64,000 nucleotides of DNA from Rubrobacter marinus (GCF_011492965.1 NZ_CP045121.1:3472001-3536000); one strand, 5' to 3'; counted from the first letter of the stretch, positions 9,630 through 19,098 are shown. The notes: generated from the sequence alone by a model not told the origin. A program made the numbers and translations.

Positions 9630-11039
9630 ATGTCGGTTCTGATAAAGGGCGGCCGCATCATCACCGCAGGGGACGACTACGTTGGCGACGTCTTCGTCGA
9701 GGGCGAGAGCGTCTCCCTAATCGGGCGCTCGCTCGACGTCCAGGCGGATAAGGTCATCGACGCGCGCGGCAAGTACGTGATCCCGGGGGCCGTCGACCCC
9801 CACACCCACATGGAGATGCCGTTCGGCGGGACCGTCTCCTGCGACGACTTCACCTCCGGCACGATCTCGGCGGCCTTCGGCGGGACGACGAGCCACGTGG
9901 ACTTCTGCCTGCAAGAGCCGGGCCAGAGCCTCCCCGACGCGCTCGCGACCTGGCACGAGAAGATCGAGCGCAAAAAGCCCGTGATCGACGTCGGCTTCCA
10001 CCTCGCCGTCACCGACCTGACGAAGGGCGGCAACCTCGAAGACCTCGCGAAGGCCCCCGACGAGGGCGTGACGAGCTACAAGCTGTTCATGGCCTACAAG
10101 GGCGCGATCATGGTCGAGGACGAGACGCTCTTCAAGACGATGCAGGTCGCCGCCCGCACCGGCGCCCTCGTGATGGTCCACGCGGAGAACGGCGACGCCA
10201 TAGACATCCTGGTCAAGGAGGCCCTCGCCGAGGGGAAGACCGAGCCGAAGTGGCACGCGGCGACGAGGCCGCCGCTGACCGAGGGCGAGGCGACGAACCG
10301 CGCCATACAGCTCGCCCGCATCGCCGGGGCGCCGCTCTACGTGGTCCACGTCTCGTGCAAGGAGGCGATAGACCCCGTCGCCCGCGCCCGCAGCGCCGAC
10401 TGGCAGGCCTGGGGCGAGACCTGCACGCAGTACCTGTTCATCGACGAGACGGCCCTGGATCAGCCGGACTTCGAGGGGGCCAAGTACGTCTACACCCCGC
10501 CCCCCCGGCCGAAGGAGAACCAGGAGCACCTCTGGCACGCGCTCGCCACCGACATGCTCTCCGTCGTCTCGACGGATCACTGCCCCTTCAACTGGGACGG
10601 CCAGAAGACCCTCGGCCGCGACGACTTCTCCAAGATCCCTAACGGGGGCCCCGGCATAGAGAACCGCCTCCACATGCTCCACCACTTCGGCGTGCGCGAG
10701 GGCCGCATCTCGATGAACCGCTTCGTGGAGCTCGTCTCGACCAACCCGGCGAGGTTCTTCGGGATGTACCCGCGCAAGGGCACGATAGCGGTGGGCTCAG
10801 ACGCGGACATCGTCGTCTTCGACCCGGAGAAAGAGCACACCATCTCCGCCCGCACGCACCACTCCAACATCGACTACAACCTCTACGAAGGGACCGAGGT
10901 CGTCGGCGCCCCCGACACCGTCCTCGTCCGCGGCAAGGTGATCGTGGAGAACGACGAGCTCGTCGGCTCCCCCGGCGACGGCCGCTTCGTCCGCCGCGCC
11001 CGGTTCGGCGAGCACCTGACGGGCGCCGGAGGCTCCTAG
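9630..11039 (+). CDS. hydA: Dihydropyrimidinase / D-hydantoinase
   Basis: An intact 469-residue cyclic amidohydrolase. The binuclear metal site is visible: PGAVDPHTHMEMPFGG, the carbamylated Lys in TSYKLFMAYKG, HAENGD, VVHVSC and STDHCPFNW. It opens hydantoin or dihydropyrimidine rings to N-carbamoyl acids, which the preceding gene's product would hydrolyse. ATG 9630 follows AAGGAG. The next gene starts two bases after its stop, so the two are co-translated. Confidence 0.92.
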   Translation: MSVLIKGGRIITAGDDYVGDVFVEGESVSLIGRSLDVQADKVIDARGKYVIPGAVDPHTHMEMPFGGTVSCDDFTSGTISAAFGGTTSHVDFCLQEPGQSLPDALATWHEKIERKKPVIDVGFHLAVTDLTKGGNLEDLAKAPDEGVTSYKLFMAYKGAIMVEDETLFKTMQVAARTGALVMVHAENGDAIDILVKEALAEGKTEPKWHAATRPPLTEGEATNRAIQLARIAGAPLYVVHVSCKEAIDPVARARSADWQAWGETCTQYLFIDETALDQPDFEGAKYVYTPPPRPKENQEHLWHALATDMLSVVSTDHCPFNWDGQKTLGRDDFSKIPNGGPGIENRLHMLHHFGVREGRISMNRFVELVSTNPARFFGMYPRKGTIAVGSDADIVVFDPEKEHTISARTHHSNIDYNLYEGTEVVGAPDTVLVRGKVIVENDELVGSPGDGRFVRRARFGEHLTGAGGS

Positions 11040-11040
11040 C

Positions 11041-11697
11041 GTGAGCGAGGAGACTACCCGCGAGATCTACGAGCGCTCGGGGCTCGGCGGCGACGCGAAC
11101 CTCGGGACGCGTCCCGCGGTCCTGGTGGTGGACCTGAGCCGCGGCTTCACGGACACGAGGGCCACCCTGGGCTCGGACCTCACGGCGGTGGTGGAGGCGA
11201 CGACGCGCCTCCTCGCCGCCGCCCGCGAGGGCGACCTCCCGGTGATCTTCACGACCATCGGCTTCGAGCCGAACCTCAAGGACGGCTCGCTCTGGCTCCA
11301 GAAGGTGCCGTCGCTCGGCGAGCTCGTGATCGGGAGCGAGTGGGTCGAGATCGACCCGCGCCTCGGACGGCGAGGGGAGGAGACGGTGATCCTGAAGAAG
11401 GGCGCCTCGGCCTTTTTCGGGACGAACCTCCCCTCGGTGCTCGTCTCCGAGGGCGTGGACACCGTGATCCTGTGCGGCGCCACGACGAGCGGCTGCGTCC
11501 GCGCCACCGCCGTGGACCTCCTGCAGTACGGCTACCCGACGATCGTCCCGCGCGAGTGCGTCGGCGACCGGGCCCAGGGGCCGCACGAGGCGAACCTCGT
11601 GGACATCCAGGCCAAGTACGCCAACGTCGTCCCCGTCGAAGACGCCCTCGCTTACCTGGAAGGGATCGCGAGGGGGAAGGCCGGGGCACCGAAGTAG
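11041..11697 (+). CDS. Isochorismatase-family amidohydrolase (N-carbamoylsarcosine amidase-like)
   Basis: The 218-residue protein shows the Asp-Lys-Cys triad of cysteine amidohydrolases: VLVVDLSRGFTD, ILKKGASAFFGTNL and GATTSGCVRATAVDLLQYG. The family includes N-carbamoylsarcosine amidase, RutB, maleamate and biuret hydrolases. The FFGTNL and TTSGCVRAT wording and the neighbouring hydantoinase genes favour an N-carbamoyl substrate. The GTG start lies immediately behind the hydantoinase stop. Confidence 0.85.
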   Translation: MSEETTREIYERSGLGGDANLGTRPAVLVVDLSRGFTDTRATLGSDLTAVVEATTRLLAAAREGDLPVIFTTIGFEPNLKDGSLWLQKVPSLGELVIGSEWVEIDPRLGRRGEETVILKKGASAFFGTNLPSVLVSEGVDTVILCGATTSGCVRATAVDLLQYGYPTIVPRECVGDRAQGPHEANLVDIQAKYANVVPVEDALAYLEGIARGKAGAPK

Positions 11698-11797
11698 GGG
11701 CGACGCGCCGGCGGGAGCGGCGCTCCGGCAACCCGACGGAGCGCCGTGGCGGGCAGGCGGAGGCGGGTTCGTACACATCGCGCAGAGGGAGAAGATC

Positions 11798-12811
11798 GTG
11801 GAGAGTTGGAGGAATCGGAAGACCCTTATCCTCGGTCGCGCCGAGATGGTCGGGTTGCTCACCCCGGACGAGTACAACGATCGCGTCGAGCACGCCTACC
11901 GGATGCACGGCGAGGGCCGCTACTACATGGAGCCCAAGGGCCACATCGTGCTCGACAAGTACCCCGGCGAGTGGGAGGTGATGCCCTCGTACATCGAGGA
12001 GCCCGAGGCCGCCGCGTGCAAGTGGGTCTCGATCCGCGAGGAGAACCGCGAGAAGTTCGAGCTGCCGACCGTCTTCTCCATCCTGATCTACACCCACCCC
12101 GAGACCGGCTTCCCGCTCGCCATCTGCGACGGCAGCCACCACACCGTGATGCGCACCGGGGCCGCGGCGGCGGTCTCCGCGAAGCACCTCGCGCGCAAGG
12201 ACAGCAAGGTGCTCGCCATCGTCGGCGCCGGCAATATGGCCGAGGGCGCCCTCGCGTGCTGCAACGAGGTCTTCGACTGGGAGGACGTGCGCGTCTGGAG
12301 CCGCTCCCGGGCGACGCTCGACGAGTTCGTTAAGGGCCAGCAGCCCCACTACGACCGCTTCGAGATCAAGACCTCCACGAACCTGGAAGAGGTGGTGCGC
12401 GGCGCTGACGTGGTGGTTACCCTCATCCCCGCCAGGGGCCCGATCGTCGAGGACGCCTGGATCTCCGAGGGAACTCGCGTCGCCGCCGTCGGGGCGGACA
12501 AGGAGGGGGACCAGGAACTGGACCCCGGCATCCTCGGGAGGGCCCGCATCTTCGTCGACGACCTCCGCCAGTGCCGGACCGACGGCGAGATAAACGTCCC
12601 GCTGCGCGAAGGGATCATCTCCGAGGACGACGTCGCGGGCGAGATCGGCGAGGTCGTCGCCGGGAAGCTCGAAGGCCGCACCTCCGAGTCCGAGATAACC
12701 GTCTTCGACTCGACGGGCTTCGCCCTCCAGGACTCCGCGACCGTCCCCCTGGAATACGAGCGGGCGCTCGCGGCCGGGGTCGGCATCGAGAAGAAGATGA
12801 TCTCGACCTGA
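11798..12811 (+). CDS. Ornithine cyclodeaminase / mu-crystallin family protein
   Basis: The 337-residue protein has the Rossmann nucleotide-binding segment VLAIVGAGNMAEGAL and the family pattern VWSRSRATLDEF, KTSTNLEEVVRGADVVVTL and STGFALQDSATV. Members act as ornithine cyclodeaminase, alanine or ketimine dehydrogenases with NAD(P). The exact reaction here is unknown; handling the amino or imino acid released by the preceding hydrolases is plausible. The GTG start follows GAGGGAGAAG. It is the last gene before a strong terminator. Confidence 0.8.
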   Translation: MESWRNRKTLILGRAEMVGLLTPDEYNDRVEHAYRMHGEGRYYMEPKGHIVLDKYPGEWEVMPSYIEEPEAAACKWVSIREENREKFELPTVFSILIYTHPETGFPLAICDGSHHTVMRTGAAAAVSAKHLARKDSKVLAIVGAGNMAEGALACCNEVFDWEDVRVWSRSRATLDEFVKGQQPHYDRFEIKTSTNLEEVVRGADVVVTLIPARGPIVEDAWISEGTRVAAVGADKEGDQELDPGILGRARIFVDDLRQCRTDGEINVPLREGIISEDDVAGEIGEVVAGKLEGRTSESEITVFDSTGFALQDSATVPLEYERALAAGVGIEKKMIST

Positions 12812-12830
12812 GAGCGGTCACCAACGGACG

Positions 12831-12868
12831 GCAGGGCGATCCTCCGCTTGCGAGGAGGATCGCCCTGC
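12831..12868. terminator. Bidirectional hairpin terminator
   Basis: A perfect 15-bp inverted repeat (12831-12845 with 12854-12868, 8-base loop) lies 19 bp after the stop of the cyclodeaminase-like gene and before the end of the convergent SDR gene. There is no U-tract. Confidence 0.7.
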
Positions 12869-12942
12869 GCGTTCTCCCGTCGGCCCTGTCTGGCACTTCT
12901 CGTACCCCAGGGCCATACCTAACCGGTCGGCGCTACCCGGCC

Positions 12943-13707
12943 TTAGTAGCGTCCGACCAGCAGCCCGCCGTCGACGACCACCGTCTGGCCCGTCAGGTAG
13001 CGGGCCGCGCTTGACGCGAGAAAGAGGATCACGTCGGCGATGTCCTCGGGCTCCCCTACCCGTTTCATGGGGATAAACTCCGCCGCCTGCTCCAGCCCCG
13101 CGGGGCCGAGCGAGTGCTCCTCGGAGAGGGCCTGGGCGGTCCTTATGTAGCCGGGGCGATGCCGTTGACGCGCACCCCGTCCCCGCGAGCTCGACGGCGA
13201 GGCCGCGCACGAGGCCCACGATGCCGGCCTTGGCCGCCGAGTACTGGACGTGCTCGTCCCAGCCGTAGGCCACCCCATGATGGAAGAGACGGCGACCATG
13301 CTCCCCCTCCCGGCCTCGCGCATCGCGGGGGCCGCGGCGCGGCAGACGCGCATCACGCCCTTGAGGTCGATCTCGTGCGTCTGGTCCCACTTCTCGTCCG
13401 TGAGCTCGGGGAGCGGCACCCTGTGGGCGATCCCGGCGTTCGCGATCACGGCGTCCAGCGGCCCGTACCGCCCCTGTGCGTCGTTCACCACGGCGTCGGC
13501 CTGCTCCGTGTTCGTCACGTCCAGGCGGTGGTACTCGGCCTCCCCGCCGCTACCCTCGATCTCGGAGACGACCCCTCTCCCCTCCTCGTCGAGGACGTCG
13601 GTCACGATTACCCTGTAGCCCGCGGCGGCGAACTCCCGCGCCGTCGCCGCGCCTATGCCGATCCCCGCCCCCGTTATCAGGACGGTCGGCTTCCCTCCTT
13701 CGTTCAC
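12943..13707 (-). CDS. SDR family oxidoreductase (three base losses, frame self-restored)
   Basis: The N-terminal half is a good short-chain dehydrogenase: VLITGAGIGIGAATAREF, ANAGIAH and SSIMG. The C-terminus EPEDIADVILFLASSAARYL and VVVDGG is also normal. Between residues about 146 and 188 the open frame encodes nonsense. The correct sequence GVAYGWDEHVQYSAAKAG lies in another frame. Restoring one G near each of 13272, 13180 and 13156 (minus-strand sense) recovers the catalytic YxxxK. Because three losses sum to a codon, the frame stays open and hides the damage. Confidence 0.82.
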   Translation of the reverse strand: MNEGGKPTVLITGAGIGIGAATAREFAAAGYRVIVTDVLDEEGRGVVSEIEGSGGEAEYHRLDVTNTEQADAVVNDAQGRYGPLDAVIANAGIAHRVPLPELTDEKWDQTHEIDLKGVMRVCRAAAPAMREAGRGSMVAVSSIMGWPTAGTSTSSTRRPRPASWASCAASPSSSRGRGARQRHRPGYIRTAQALSEEHSLGPAGLEQAAEFIPMKRVGEPEDIADVILFLASSAARYLTGQTVVVDGGLLVGRY

Positions 13708-13764
13708 GCTCTCCTCCTCCCGCCGGTCATCGACGACCGGCTCCCCTGGTTCTCCCTGCCCAGC

Positions 13765-14511
13765 CTAGAGCATCACGTCGCCCGAGTTCGGCCCGAGCGT
13801 CTGCCCCACGTACAAAGAGGCCGCGTCCGAGGCGAGGAACGCCACCGTCTCGGCCACCTCTTCGGGCTCGCCGAAGCGCCCCAGCGGGAGCTCCGCGGCC
13901 TTGGTGTTCCGCCAGTCCTCGGAGAGACCGAGGACGAGCTCCGTGTTGATCGGGCCCGGCGCCACGGCGTTTACCCGCACTCCGCCCTTCGAGACCTCGC
14001 GGGCGATGGACTTCGTCAGGCCGATGATCCCGGCTTTTGCGGCCGAGTAGTGCGAGAGCTCGACGCCCCCGATCTGCCCGAGCTGCGAGGCGACGTTGAT
14101 GACCACGCCGCTGCCCCGCTCCAGCATCGCGGGCAACACGGCGCTCGTGCACAGGAACGTCCCCCCGAGGTGCACCGCGACCATCCGCTGGAAGTCCTCG
14201 AAGGTCAACTCCACGAAGGGCTTCTGCTGCAGGAACCCCGCGTTGTTCACGAGCACCTCGATCGGCCCGAACACCTCCTCGGCCGAGCGCACGATCCCGG
14301 CCACGTCGTCCGGCTCGGAGACGTCGCCGGGGGCCGCGGTCGCCCGCCCCCCCGCGCCTTCTATCCCCGAGACGACCTCGGCGGCGGCCTCGGCCCGAAG
14401 GTCGTTCACCGCGACCCTGTATCCCTGCCTCGCCAGCTTCTCGGCGATCGCGCGGCCTATCCCGTTGCCGGCCCCGGTAACCAGGGCCACCCTTCCTCCG
14501 GAGTCGGTCAC
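13765..14511 (-). CDS. SDR family oxidoreductase
   Basis: An intact 248-residue classical short-chain dehydrogenase with TGAGNGIGRAIAEKL, VNNAGFLQQKP, catalytic Ser in NVASQLG, HYSAAKAGIIGLTKSIA and a C-terminal QTLGPNSGDVML. It uses NAD(P) to interconvert alcohol and ketone groups; the substrate is unknown. The GTG start follows GAGGAGG. It sits between the MFS transporter and the second SDR, all on one strand, probably one operon driven by the promoter near 16050. Confidence 0.87.
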   Translation of the reverse strand: MTDSGGRVALVTGAGNGIGRAIAEKLARQGYRVAVNDLRAEAAAEVVSGIEGAGGRATAAPGDVSEPDDVAGIVRSAEEVFGPIEVLVNNAGFLQQKPFVELTFEDFQRMVAVHLGGTFLCTSAVLPAMLERGSGVVINVASQLGQIGGVELSHYSAAKAGIIGLTKSIAREVSKGGVRVNAVAPGPINTELVLGLSEDWRNTKAAELPLGRFGEPEEVAETVAFLASDAASLYVGQTLGPNSGDVML

Positions 14512-14594
14512 GTCTTTGCCTCCTCTCGAGGAGAGAGGGCGGCCCGATAGACCGGCCCGCCCTCCGCTCGCTCCATCCAGACTTTACGGGCAGC

Positions 14595-15974
14595 TTAGCG
14601 CACCCGGGCGGCGGTGGAGTCCTGGGAGACCACCTCGGCCTGGTGCGGGTCCTTCACGTCGCGGGTGCCGAACATGAGGAACCCGGAAGCTATCGTCGCG
14701 AGCCCCCCGCTGAGGAACGCGGCGGTGACCACGCCGAGGCCCGCGCCGGTGAACAGGCTCAGCAGGCCCGAACCCGCGATGGCGCCCAGCGGCCCCATGG
14801 CGTTGACCAGGGATGCTCCGGTCCCCCGGACGCGCGTGGGGAACGACTCGCCCATAAAGAACAGGAGCGCCGCGTAGGGGCCGATGATGAAGAACAGCCC
14901 GACCGTGTACATGGTGAACACGAAGGCCTGCGAGTCCGGCCCGAAAAGCATCAGGGTGTAGGCGACGCCGGAGATCAACCACCCGCCGGCGATGGTCAGG
15001 CGGCGTCCGATGCGGTCGCCGACGAAGCCGTGGCAGAGGTAGCCGATGTAGGAGGCGGCGTTCGAGACGATCAGGACGAGCACCGCGTTGGTGAACGCGA
15101 CCCCCTTGCCCTCCGTGATGATGGTGGTCCCGAGCACGGCGAAGACCTGGATGCCGATCCAGTTCATGAACATCGCGAGGCTGATGAAGATGGTGTGCCT
15201 GCGGATGTCCGGCTCGAAGAGCTGCTTGAAGGTGGACTCCTCGGAGTGGCTGAGGTCGATGTCGTACTCGCGGGCGAACTCGACCGCCTCCTCGCGCCTG
15301 CCCTGCGTCTCGAGGGTGCGGGCCGCCCTCATGGCCTGCCACTTCGGAGACTCCCTGAGCTTCAGGGCGAGGATCGAGATCACGATCGCCGGGAAGGTCG
15401 CCACGATGAACATGCCGCGCCAGCCGATCAGGCCGCTGGAGAACAGCACCGCGGTGAGCGCCGCGCCGAGCAGCACCCCGATGGGCCAACCGCCCTGCAC
15501 CAGGCTGTAGATGAAGCCCCGGTTTCTGCGGTTGCCGTACATCTCGTTGAGGTAGGTCGCGTTGACCGCCTGCTCGGCGTACCCGAGCCCGGAGAAGGTC
15601 CGCACCACGGTCATGTACGCCGCCGCGAACGCCCCCGGTGCGAGCGCCGTCAGCCCCGAGCTCAGCGCCGCGCCCACGGTCGTTATGACCAGCGACGGCT
15701 TGCGGCCGAAGCGGTCCAGCAGCGGCCCGACGGAGAGCGCCACAAAGAAGATGCCCACGTTGATCAGCGTCACGATGAAGGTGGCGTAGGACGTCGACCA
15801 GCCGAGGTCTTCCGCGATGGGCGGGAGCAGCGTCCCGAAGAGCGTGTAGTCGTAGACCGAGAACACCCACGCCAGAAAACAGACGATCGACGAATACACC
15901 AGCGTCTTGTTGGTGATGGGTCGGGTGTCGACACCTAGCGTGCCGCCACGACCTTGATTTCCTGAACTCTCCAA
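14595..15974 (-). CDS. MFS transporter
   Basis: A 12-segment major facilitator with the loop signatures GPLLDRFGRKPSL after TM2 and GDRIGRRLT after TM8, plus SYAEQAVN-like and RNRGFIYSLVQGGWPIG motifs of the metabolite:proton symporters. I prefer TTG 15974, which has AGAGGCGG upstream, over GTG 16010, which has no spaced ribosome site; the protein is then 459 residues. Its operon includes two SDR genes and its promoter carries the shared cluster motif, so it probably imports the ureide or amide substrate. Confidence 0.87.
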   Translation of the reverse strand: MESSGNQGRGGTLGVDTRPITNKTLVYSSIVCFLAWVFSVYDYTLFGTLLPPIAEDLGWSTSYATFIVTLINVGIFFVALSVGPLLDRFGRKPSLVITTVGAALSSGLTALAPGAFAAAYMTVVRTFSGLGYAEQAVNATYLNEMYGNRRNRGFIYSLVQGGWPIGVLLGAALTAVLFSSGLIGWRGMFIVATFPAIVISILALKLRESPKWQAMRAARTLETQGRREEAVEFAREYDIDLSHSEESTFKQLFEPDIRRHTIFISLAMFMNWIGIQVFAVLGTTIITEGKGVAFTNAVLVLIVSNAASYIGYLCHGFVGDRIGRRLTIAGGWLISGVAYTLMLFGPDSQAFVFTMYTVGLFFIIGPYAALLFFMGESFPTRVRGTGASLVNAMGPLGAIAGSGLLSLFTGAGLGVVTAAFLSGGLATIASGFLMFGTRDVKDPHQAEVVSQDSTAARVR

Positions 15975-16041
15975 GGACCACCGCCTCTCTTTTTCCTTGC
16001 CTCGCCCCACCCCCGTTCCGGGTAAGGCCCGTTAGGCGGCA

Positions 16042-16071
16042 ATCATAGATTGGTATTTACATTTGTGTCAA
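16042..16071 (-). promoter_or_regulatory. Promoter of MFS-SDR-SDR operon with shared motif
   Basis: On the minus strand, TTGACA (16066-16071) and TATGAT (16042-16047) are 18 bp apart, close to the sigma-70 consensus. The spacer contains the shared 13-mer, plus-strand GTATTTACATTTG at 16053-16065. A second TTGACA lies just upstream (16083-16088). Confidence 0.65.
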
Positions 16072-16182
16072 CTGAGTCATTTTGTCAAGCGTTACCCTTG
16101 CTTGACGTGCGTAACGTTCGGTCCCGGGGTTTATCCGGCGGGTTTATAATGAGGTCCGGCTACGAAAGGCTCCTGGCACCCC

Positions 16183-16383
16183 ATGTCGTACGCAATATGG
16201 TCGCTCGTGTTGCTCGCTGTGATCTCGCTGTGGGCCCTCGCGATGTCGGAGATCGGCGTTCACCTGCGCCGGGGCGTGTTCTCGCCCACGCGGTTAGCGA
16301 CGATGGCGGCGGTCGTCTCGGTCGCGGCCGTCGCGACGGTCGTCGCGGCGAGCGGGACCTTCCCATCTCTCCTCCCGGGCTGA
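16183..16383 (+). CDS. Small two-helix membrane protein
   Basis: A 66-residue protein with two predicted membrane helices, SYAIWSLVLLAVISLWALAM and a second from LATMAAVVSVAAVATVVAAS, joined by a short basic loop. TATAAT at 16145-16150 could be its -10 box. No family is recognised, and the ribosome site is weak. A hairpin follows the stop. Confidence 0.5.
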   Translation: MSYAIWSLVLLAVISLWALAMSEIGVHLRRGVFSPTRLATMAAVVSVAAVATVVAASGTFPSLLPG

Positions 16384-16387
16384 TGCC

Positions 16388-16411
16388 CTTCGGCGGCGGA
16401 GCCCGCCGAAG
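16388..16411. terminator. Short GC hairpin after small membrane gene
   Basis: Nine-base arms (16388-16396 and 16403-16411) with a six-base loop, seven bases after a stop codon. There is no U-tract. The remaining sequence up to 16662 holds nothing I can support. Confidence 0.4.
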
Positions 16412-16662
16412 CGGGCTGCGCGGCAGGGGTAAGGGGGACGTTCGTGTTCAGCTTCGGCCTCGAGCGCGGTTCGGGGGCACCCCACGAGTGCCCGGCGAGT
16501 AGTCCGCCGGACTGACCCCCGGCGCGCCCGGTCTGGACGACGAGAGCGTCCACCCGGCGGGCGCGGCCCTAGATCGTGGGGCACCGATCGGGGTAGGTGA
16601 TCTAAGGGCGGACGACGGGCCCGAGGAGGACCCCCTCCTGACGCGCCCCTTCTTTTGTAGAG

Positions 16663-18007
16663 CTATCCGTCCTTGCGCAGCAGCTTCTCGAGGTATCCGG
16701 TGTCGTATCTGCCGGAGACGACGGCCTCCTCGTCGAGGAGACGGAGGTGGAGGGGGATCGTGGTTTTGATACCTTCCAGGCGGTACTCCCCGAGCGCGCG
16801 GCGGCCGCGGGCGAGGGCCTCGTGCCGGTCGGAGCCGCGGACGACGAGCTTGCCGACCATCGAGTCGTAGAACGGCGGGATCCCGTAGCCCGCGAAGACC
16901 GCCGTGTCGACGCGGACGCCGGGGCCGCCGGGCACCTCGACGGCCGTGACCTCGCCCGGCGACGGGAAAAAGTCGTTCTCCGGATCCTCGGCGTTGATGC
17001 GGAACTCTATGGCGTGCCCGGAGAGCGGGATCTCCTCCTGCCTCAGCGAGAGCCCCTCGCCCGCGGCGACCTTCAGCTGCTCCTTCACCAGGTCGACGCC
17101 CGTGATCTCCTCCGTGATCGGGTGCTCGACCTGTATGCGGGTGTTCATCTCGATAAAGTAGAAGGCCTCGTCCTCGTCCACGAGGAACTCGGCGGTCCCC
17201 GCGTTCGCGTAGCCTGCCTCCTCGGCGAGCCGCACGGCGGCCGCGGTGATCGCCTCGCGCGTCTCGGGCTTATCCCGGGGGAGGGCGCCTCCTCCAGGAG
17301 CTTCTGCCGCCGGCGCTGCATCGAGCACTCCCGCTCGTAGAAGTGGACGACGTTCCCCTCCCCGTCGCCCATCACCTGCACCTCGACGTGGCGGGGGTCC
17401 GCCAGGAACTTCTCCAGGTACACCGAGCCCTCCCGAACGCCGCCGTGGCCTCGCGCGAGGCCGCCCTGACCGCCTCTTCGAGCTCTCCGGCGCTCTCGAC
17501 GACGCGGATGCCCCGGCCGCCGCCCCCGGCCGCCGCCTTGACCATGATGGGGAAGCCGATCTCCTCGGCCTTCTCCAGCGCCTCCGCAGGGGTCGCGTTC
17601 CCGATAGTGCCCGGCACTATCGGGACGCCGGCCTCCCGGGCGATCCGGCGCGCCGCCGACTTGTCGCCCATCTTCTCGATGGTCTCCGCCGAGGGCCCGA
17701 CGAACGCCAGCCCGGCCTTCGAGCAGGTCGCGGCGAAGCCGGCGTTCTCCGCGAGGAACCCGTAGCCCGGGTGCACCGCGTCGGCCCCCGTCTCCCTTGC
17801 CGCGGCGACGATCGCCTCGACGTTCAGGTAGCTCTTCTGGGCCTTGGGCGGACCGATGCGTACCGCCTCGTCGGCGAGGCGGACGTGCATGGCCTCCTCG
17901 TCCGCGTCGGAGTAGACCGCCACCGACGCCACCCCCAGCTCGCGGCAGGCGCGGATGATGCGCACGGCGATCTCCCCGCGGTTCGCGACCAGAACCTTCT
18001 TCAGCAT
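16663..18007 (-). CDS. accC: Biotin carboxylase (two frameshifts)
   Basis: About 447 residues in three frames. Frame 1: [35 protein letters not shown], and the ATP-grasp Lys in [15 protein letters not shown]. Frame 2: [17 protein letters not shown] and [20 protein letters not shown]. Frame 3: [18 protein letters not shown] to the end. One G restored near 17435 and one near 17273 makes one AccC-family protein. It would carboxylate biotin on the small carrier protein encoded at 20973. Divergent from pxpB, it appears to belong to the PxpBC/BCCP carboxylase set rather than to fatty-acid synthesis. Confidence 0.9.
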
Positions 18008-18129
18008 AGCGTCGCCCCCTCTATCCCCGATCCCCGACCGAACAGGCGCCCATCATACCCACGCGAAACGGTCCGCACCCAGCACCCCTCCCGGCGCGGC
18101 GGGTCCGGCCGCGAGGGCCCTCCCGGCGA

Positions 18130-18158
18130 TTGACCGGATTTTTCCGCCCTAGTAGTAT
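18130..18158 (+). promoter_or_regulatory. Promoter of pxpBCA-bccp operon
   Basis: TTGACC (18130-18135) and TAGTAT (18153-18158) with exactly 17 bp between, about 37 bp before the pxpB start codon. Confidence 0.6.
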
Positions 18159-18194
18159 CCCGGCACCGTCGAGGAAGGGAGGGTGCGACAACAT

Positions 18195-19098
18195 ATGGCA
18201 CACGAGGTCGAGACCGGTCAGCCCCAGGCACGCTACAGCTACGGCGGGGACGAGTTCGTCTTCGTGGAGCTCGCCGAGGGGATGAGCATGCAGGTCAACT
18301 TCCGGGCGATGGCGATCACGAACAAGCTCAAGGAGGAGGAAATCCCCGGCATCGTGGACATCTGCCCGTCCAACGCCTCCTACATGGTCCGGGTAGACCC
18401 CGACGTCTTGCACCCCGACGAGCTCATAGGGCGCCTCAAGGAGATAGACGAAGAGGTCGGAGACGTCGAGGGCTTCGAGCTGGAGACGCGCGTCGTGGAC
18501 GTCCCCGTGATGATGAACGACCCCTGGACGCACGAGGCCCTGATGCGCTTTCGCGACCGTCACCAGGACCCGGAGTCGACGGACCTCGAGTACTCGGCGC
18601 GCATAAACGGCTACGACTCGACAGAGGACTTCATCGCCGCCCTCCTGGGCTCGCCGTGGCTCGTGACCATGATCGGGTTCGTGCCCGGCCTGCCATGGTG
18701 CTACCAGCTCGTCCCCCCCGAGGAGCAGGTCGAGGTGCCGAAGTACGTGAGGCCCCGCACCTTCACCCCCGAACGGGCCTTCGGCTTCGGGGGCGGGTTC
18801 GCGGTGGTCTACTCCGTACAGGGGCGGGCGGCTACCAGCTCTTCGGCCTGGCCCCGGCCCGGTCCTCGACGTCAAGCAAGAGCTCCCCGACTTCCAGGAC
18901 TCCATCGTCTTCCCCAAGCCCGGCGACATCTTCAACTACCGCGGCATCGAGCGGGAGGAGTTCGACGAGATCCGCTCGAGGGTCGAGGACGGCACCTGGG
19001 CGTACCGCCAGAGAGAGTTCACCTTCCGCCCCGACCGCTCGCTCGCGGACCCGCACGGGTACAACAAGGAGATCCTGGGGGTGCTGTATGGCGATTAG
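18195..19098 (+). CDS. pxpB: 5-oxoprolinase subunit B / KipI-like carboxyltransferase subunit (two frameshifts)
   Basis: An AHS1/KipI-family protein of about 300 residues. The first frame has PSNASYMVRVDPDVLHPDEL and MIGFVPGLPWCYQL, then breaks at 18826. A second frame gives AGGYQLFGLAP and a third DVKQELPDFQDSIVFPKPGD to EILGVLYGD and the stop at 19098. One G restored near 18826 and one near 18857 fixes it. ATG 18195 is chosen because GTG 18183 abuts the GGGAGG site. The stop overlaps the pxpC start by 11 nt. With PxpC it resembles the carboxyltransferase domain of urea carboxylase. Confidence 0.85.
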
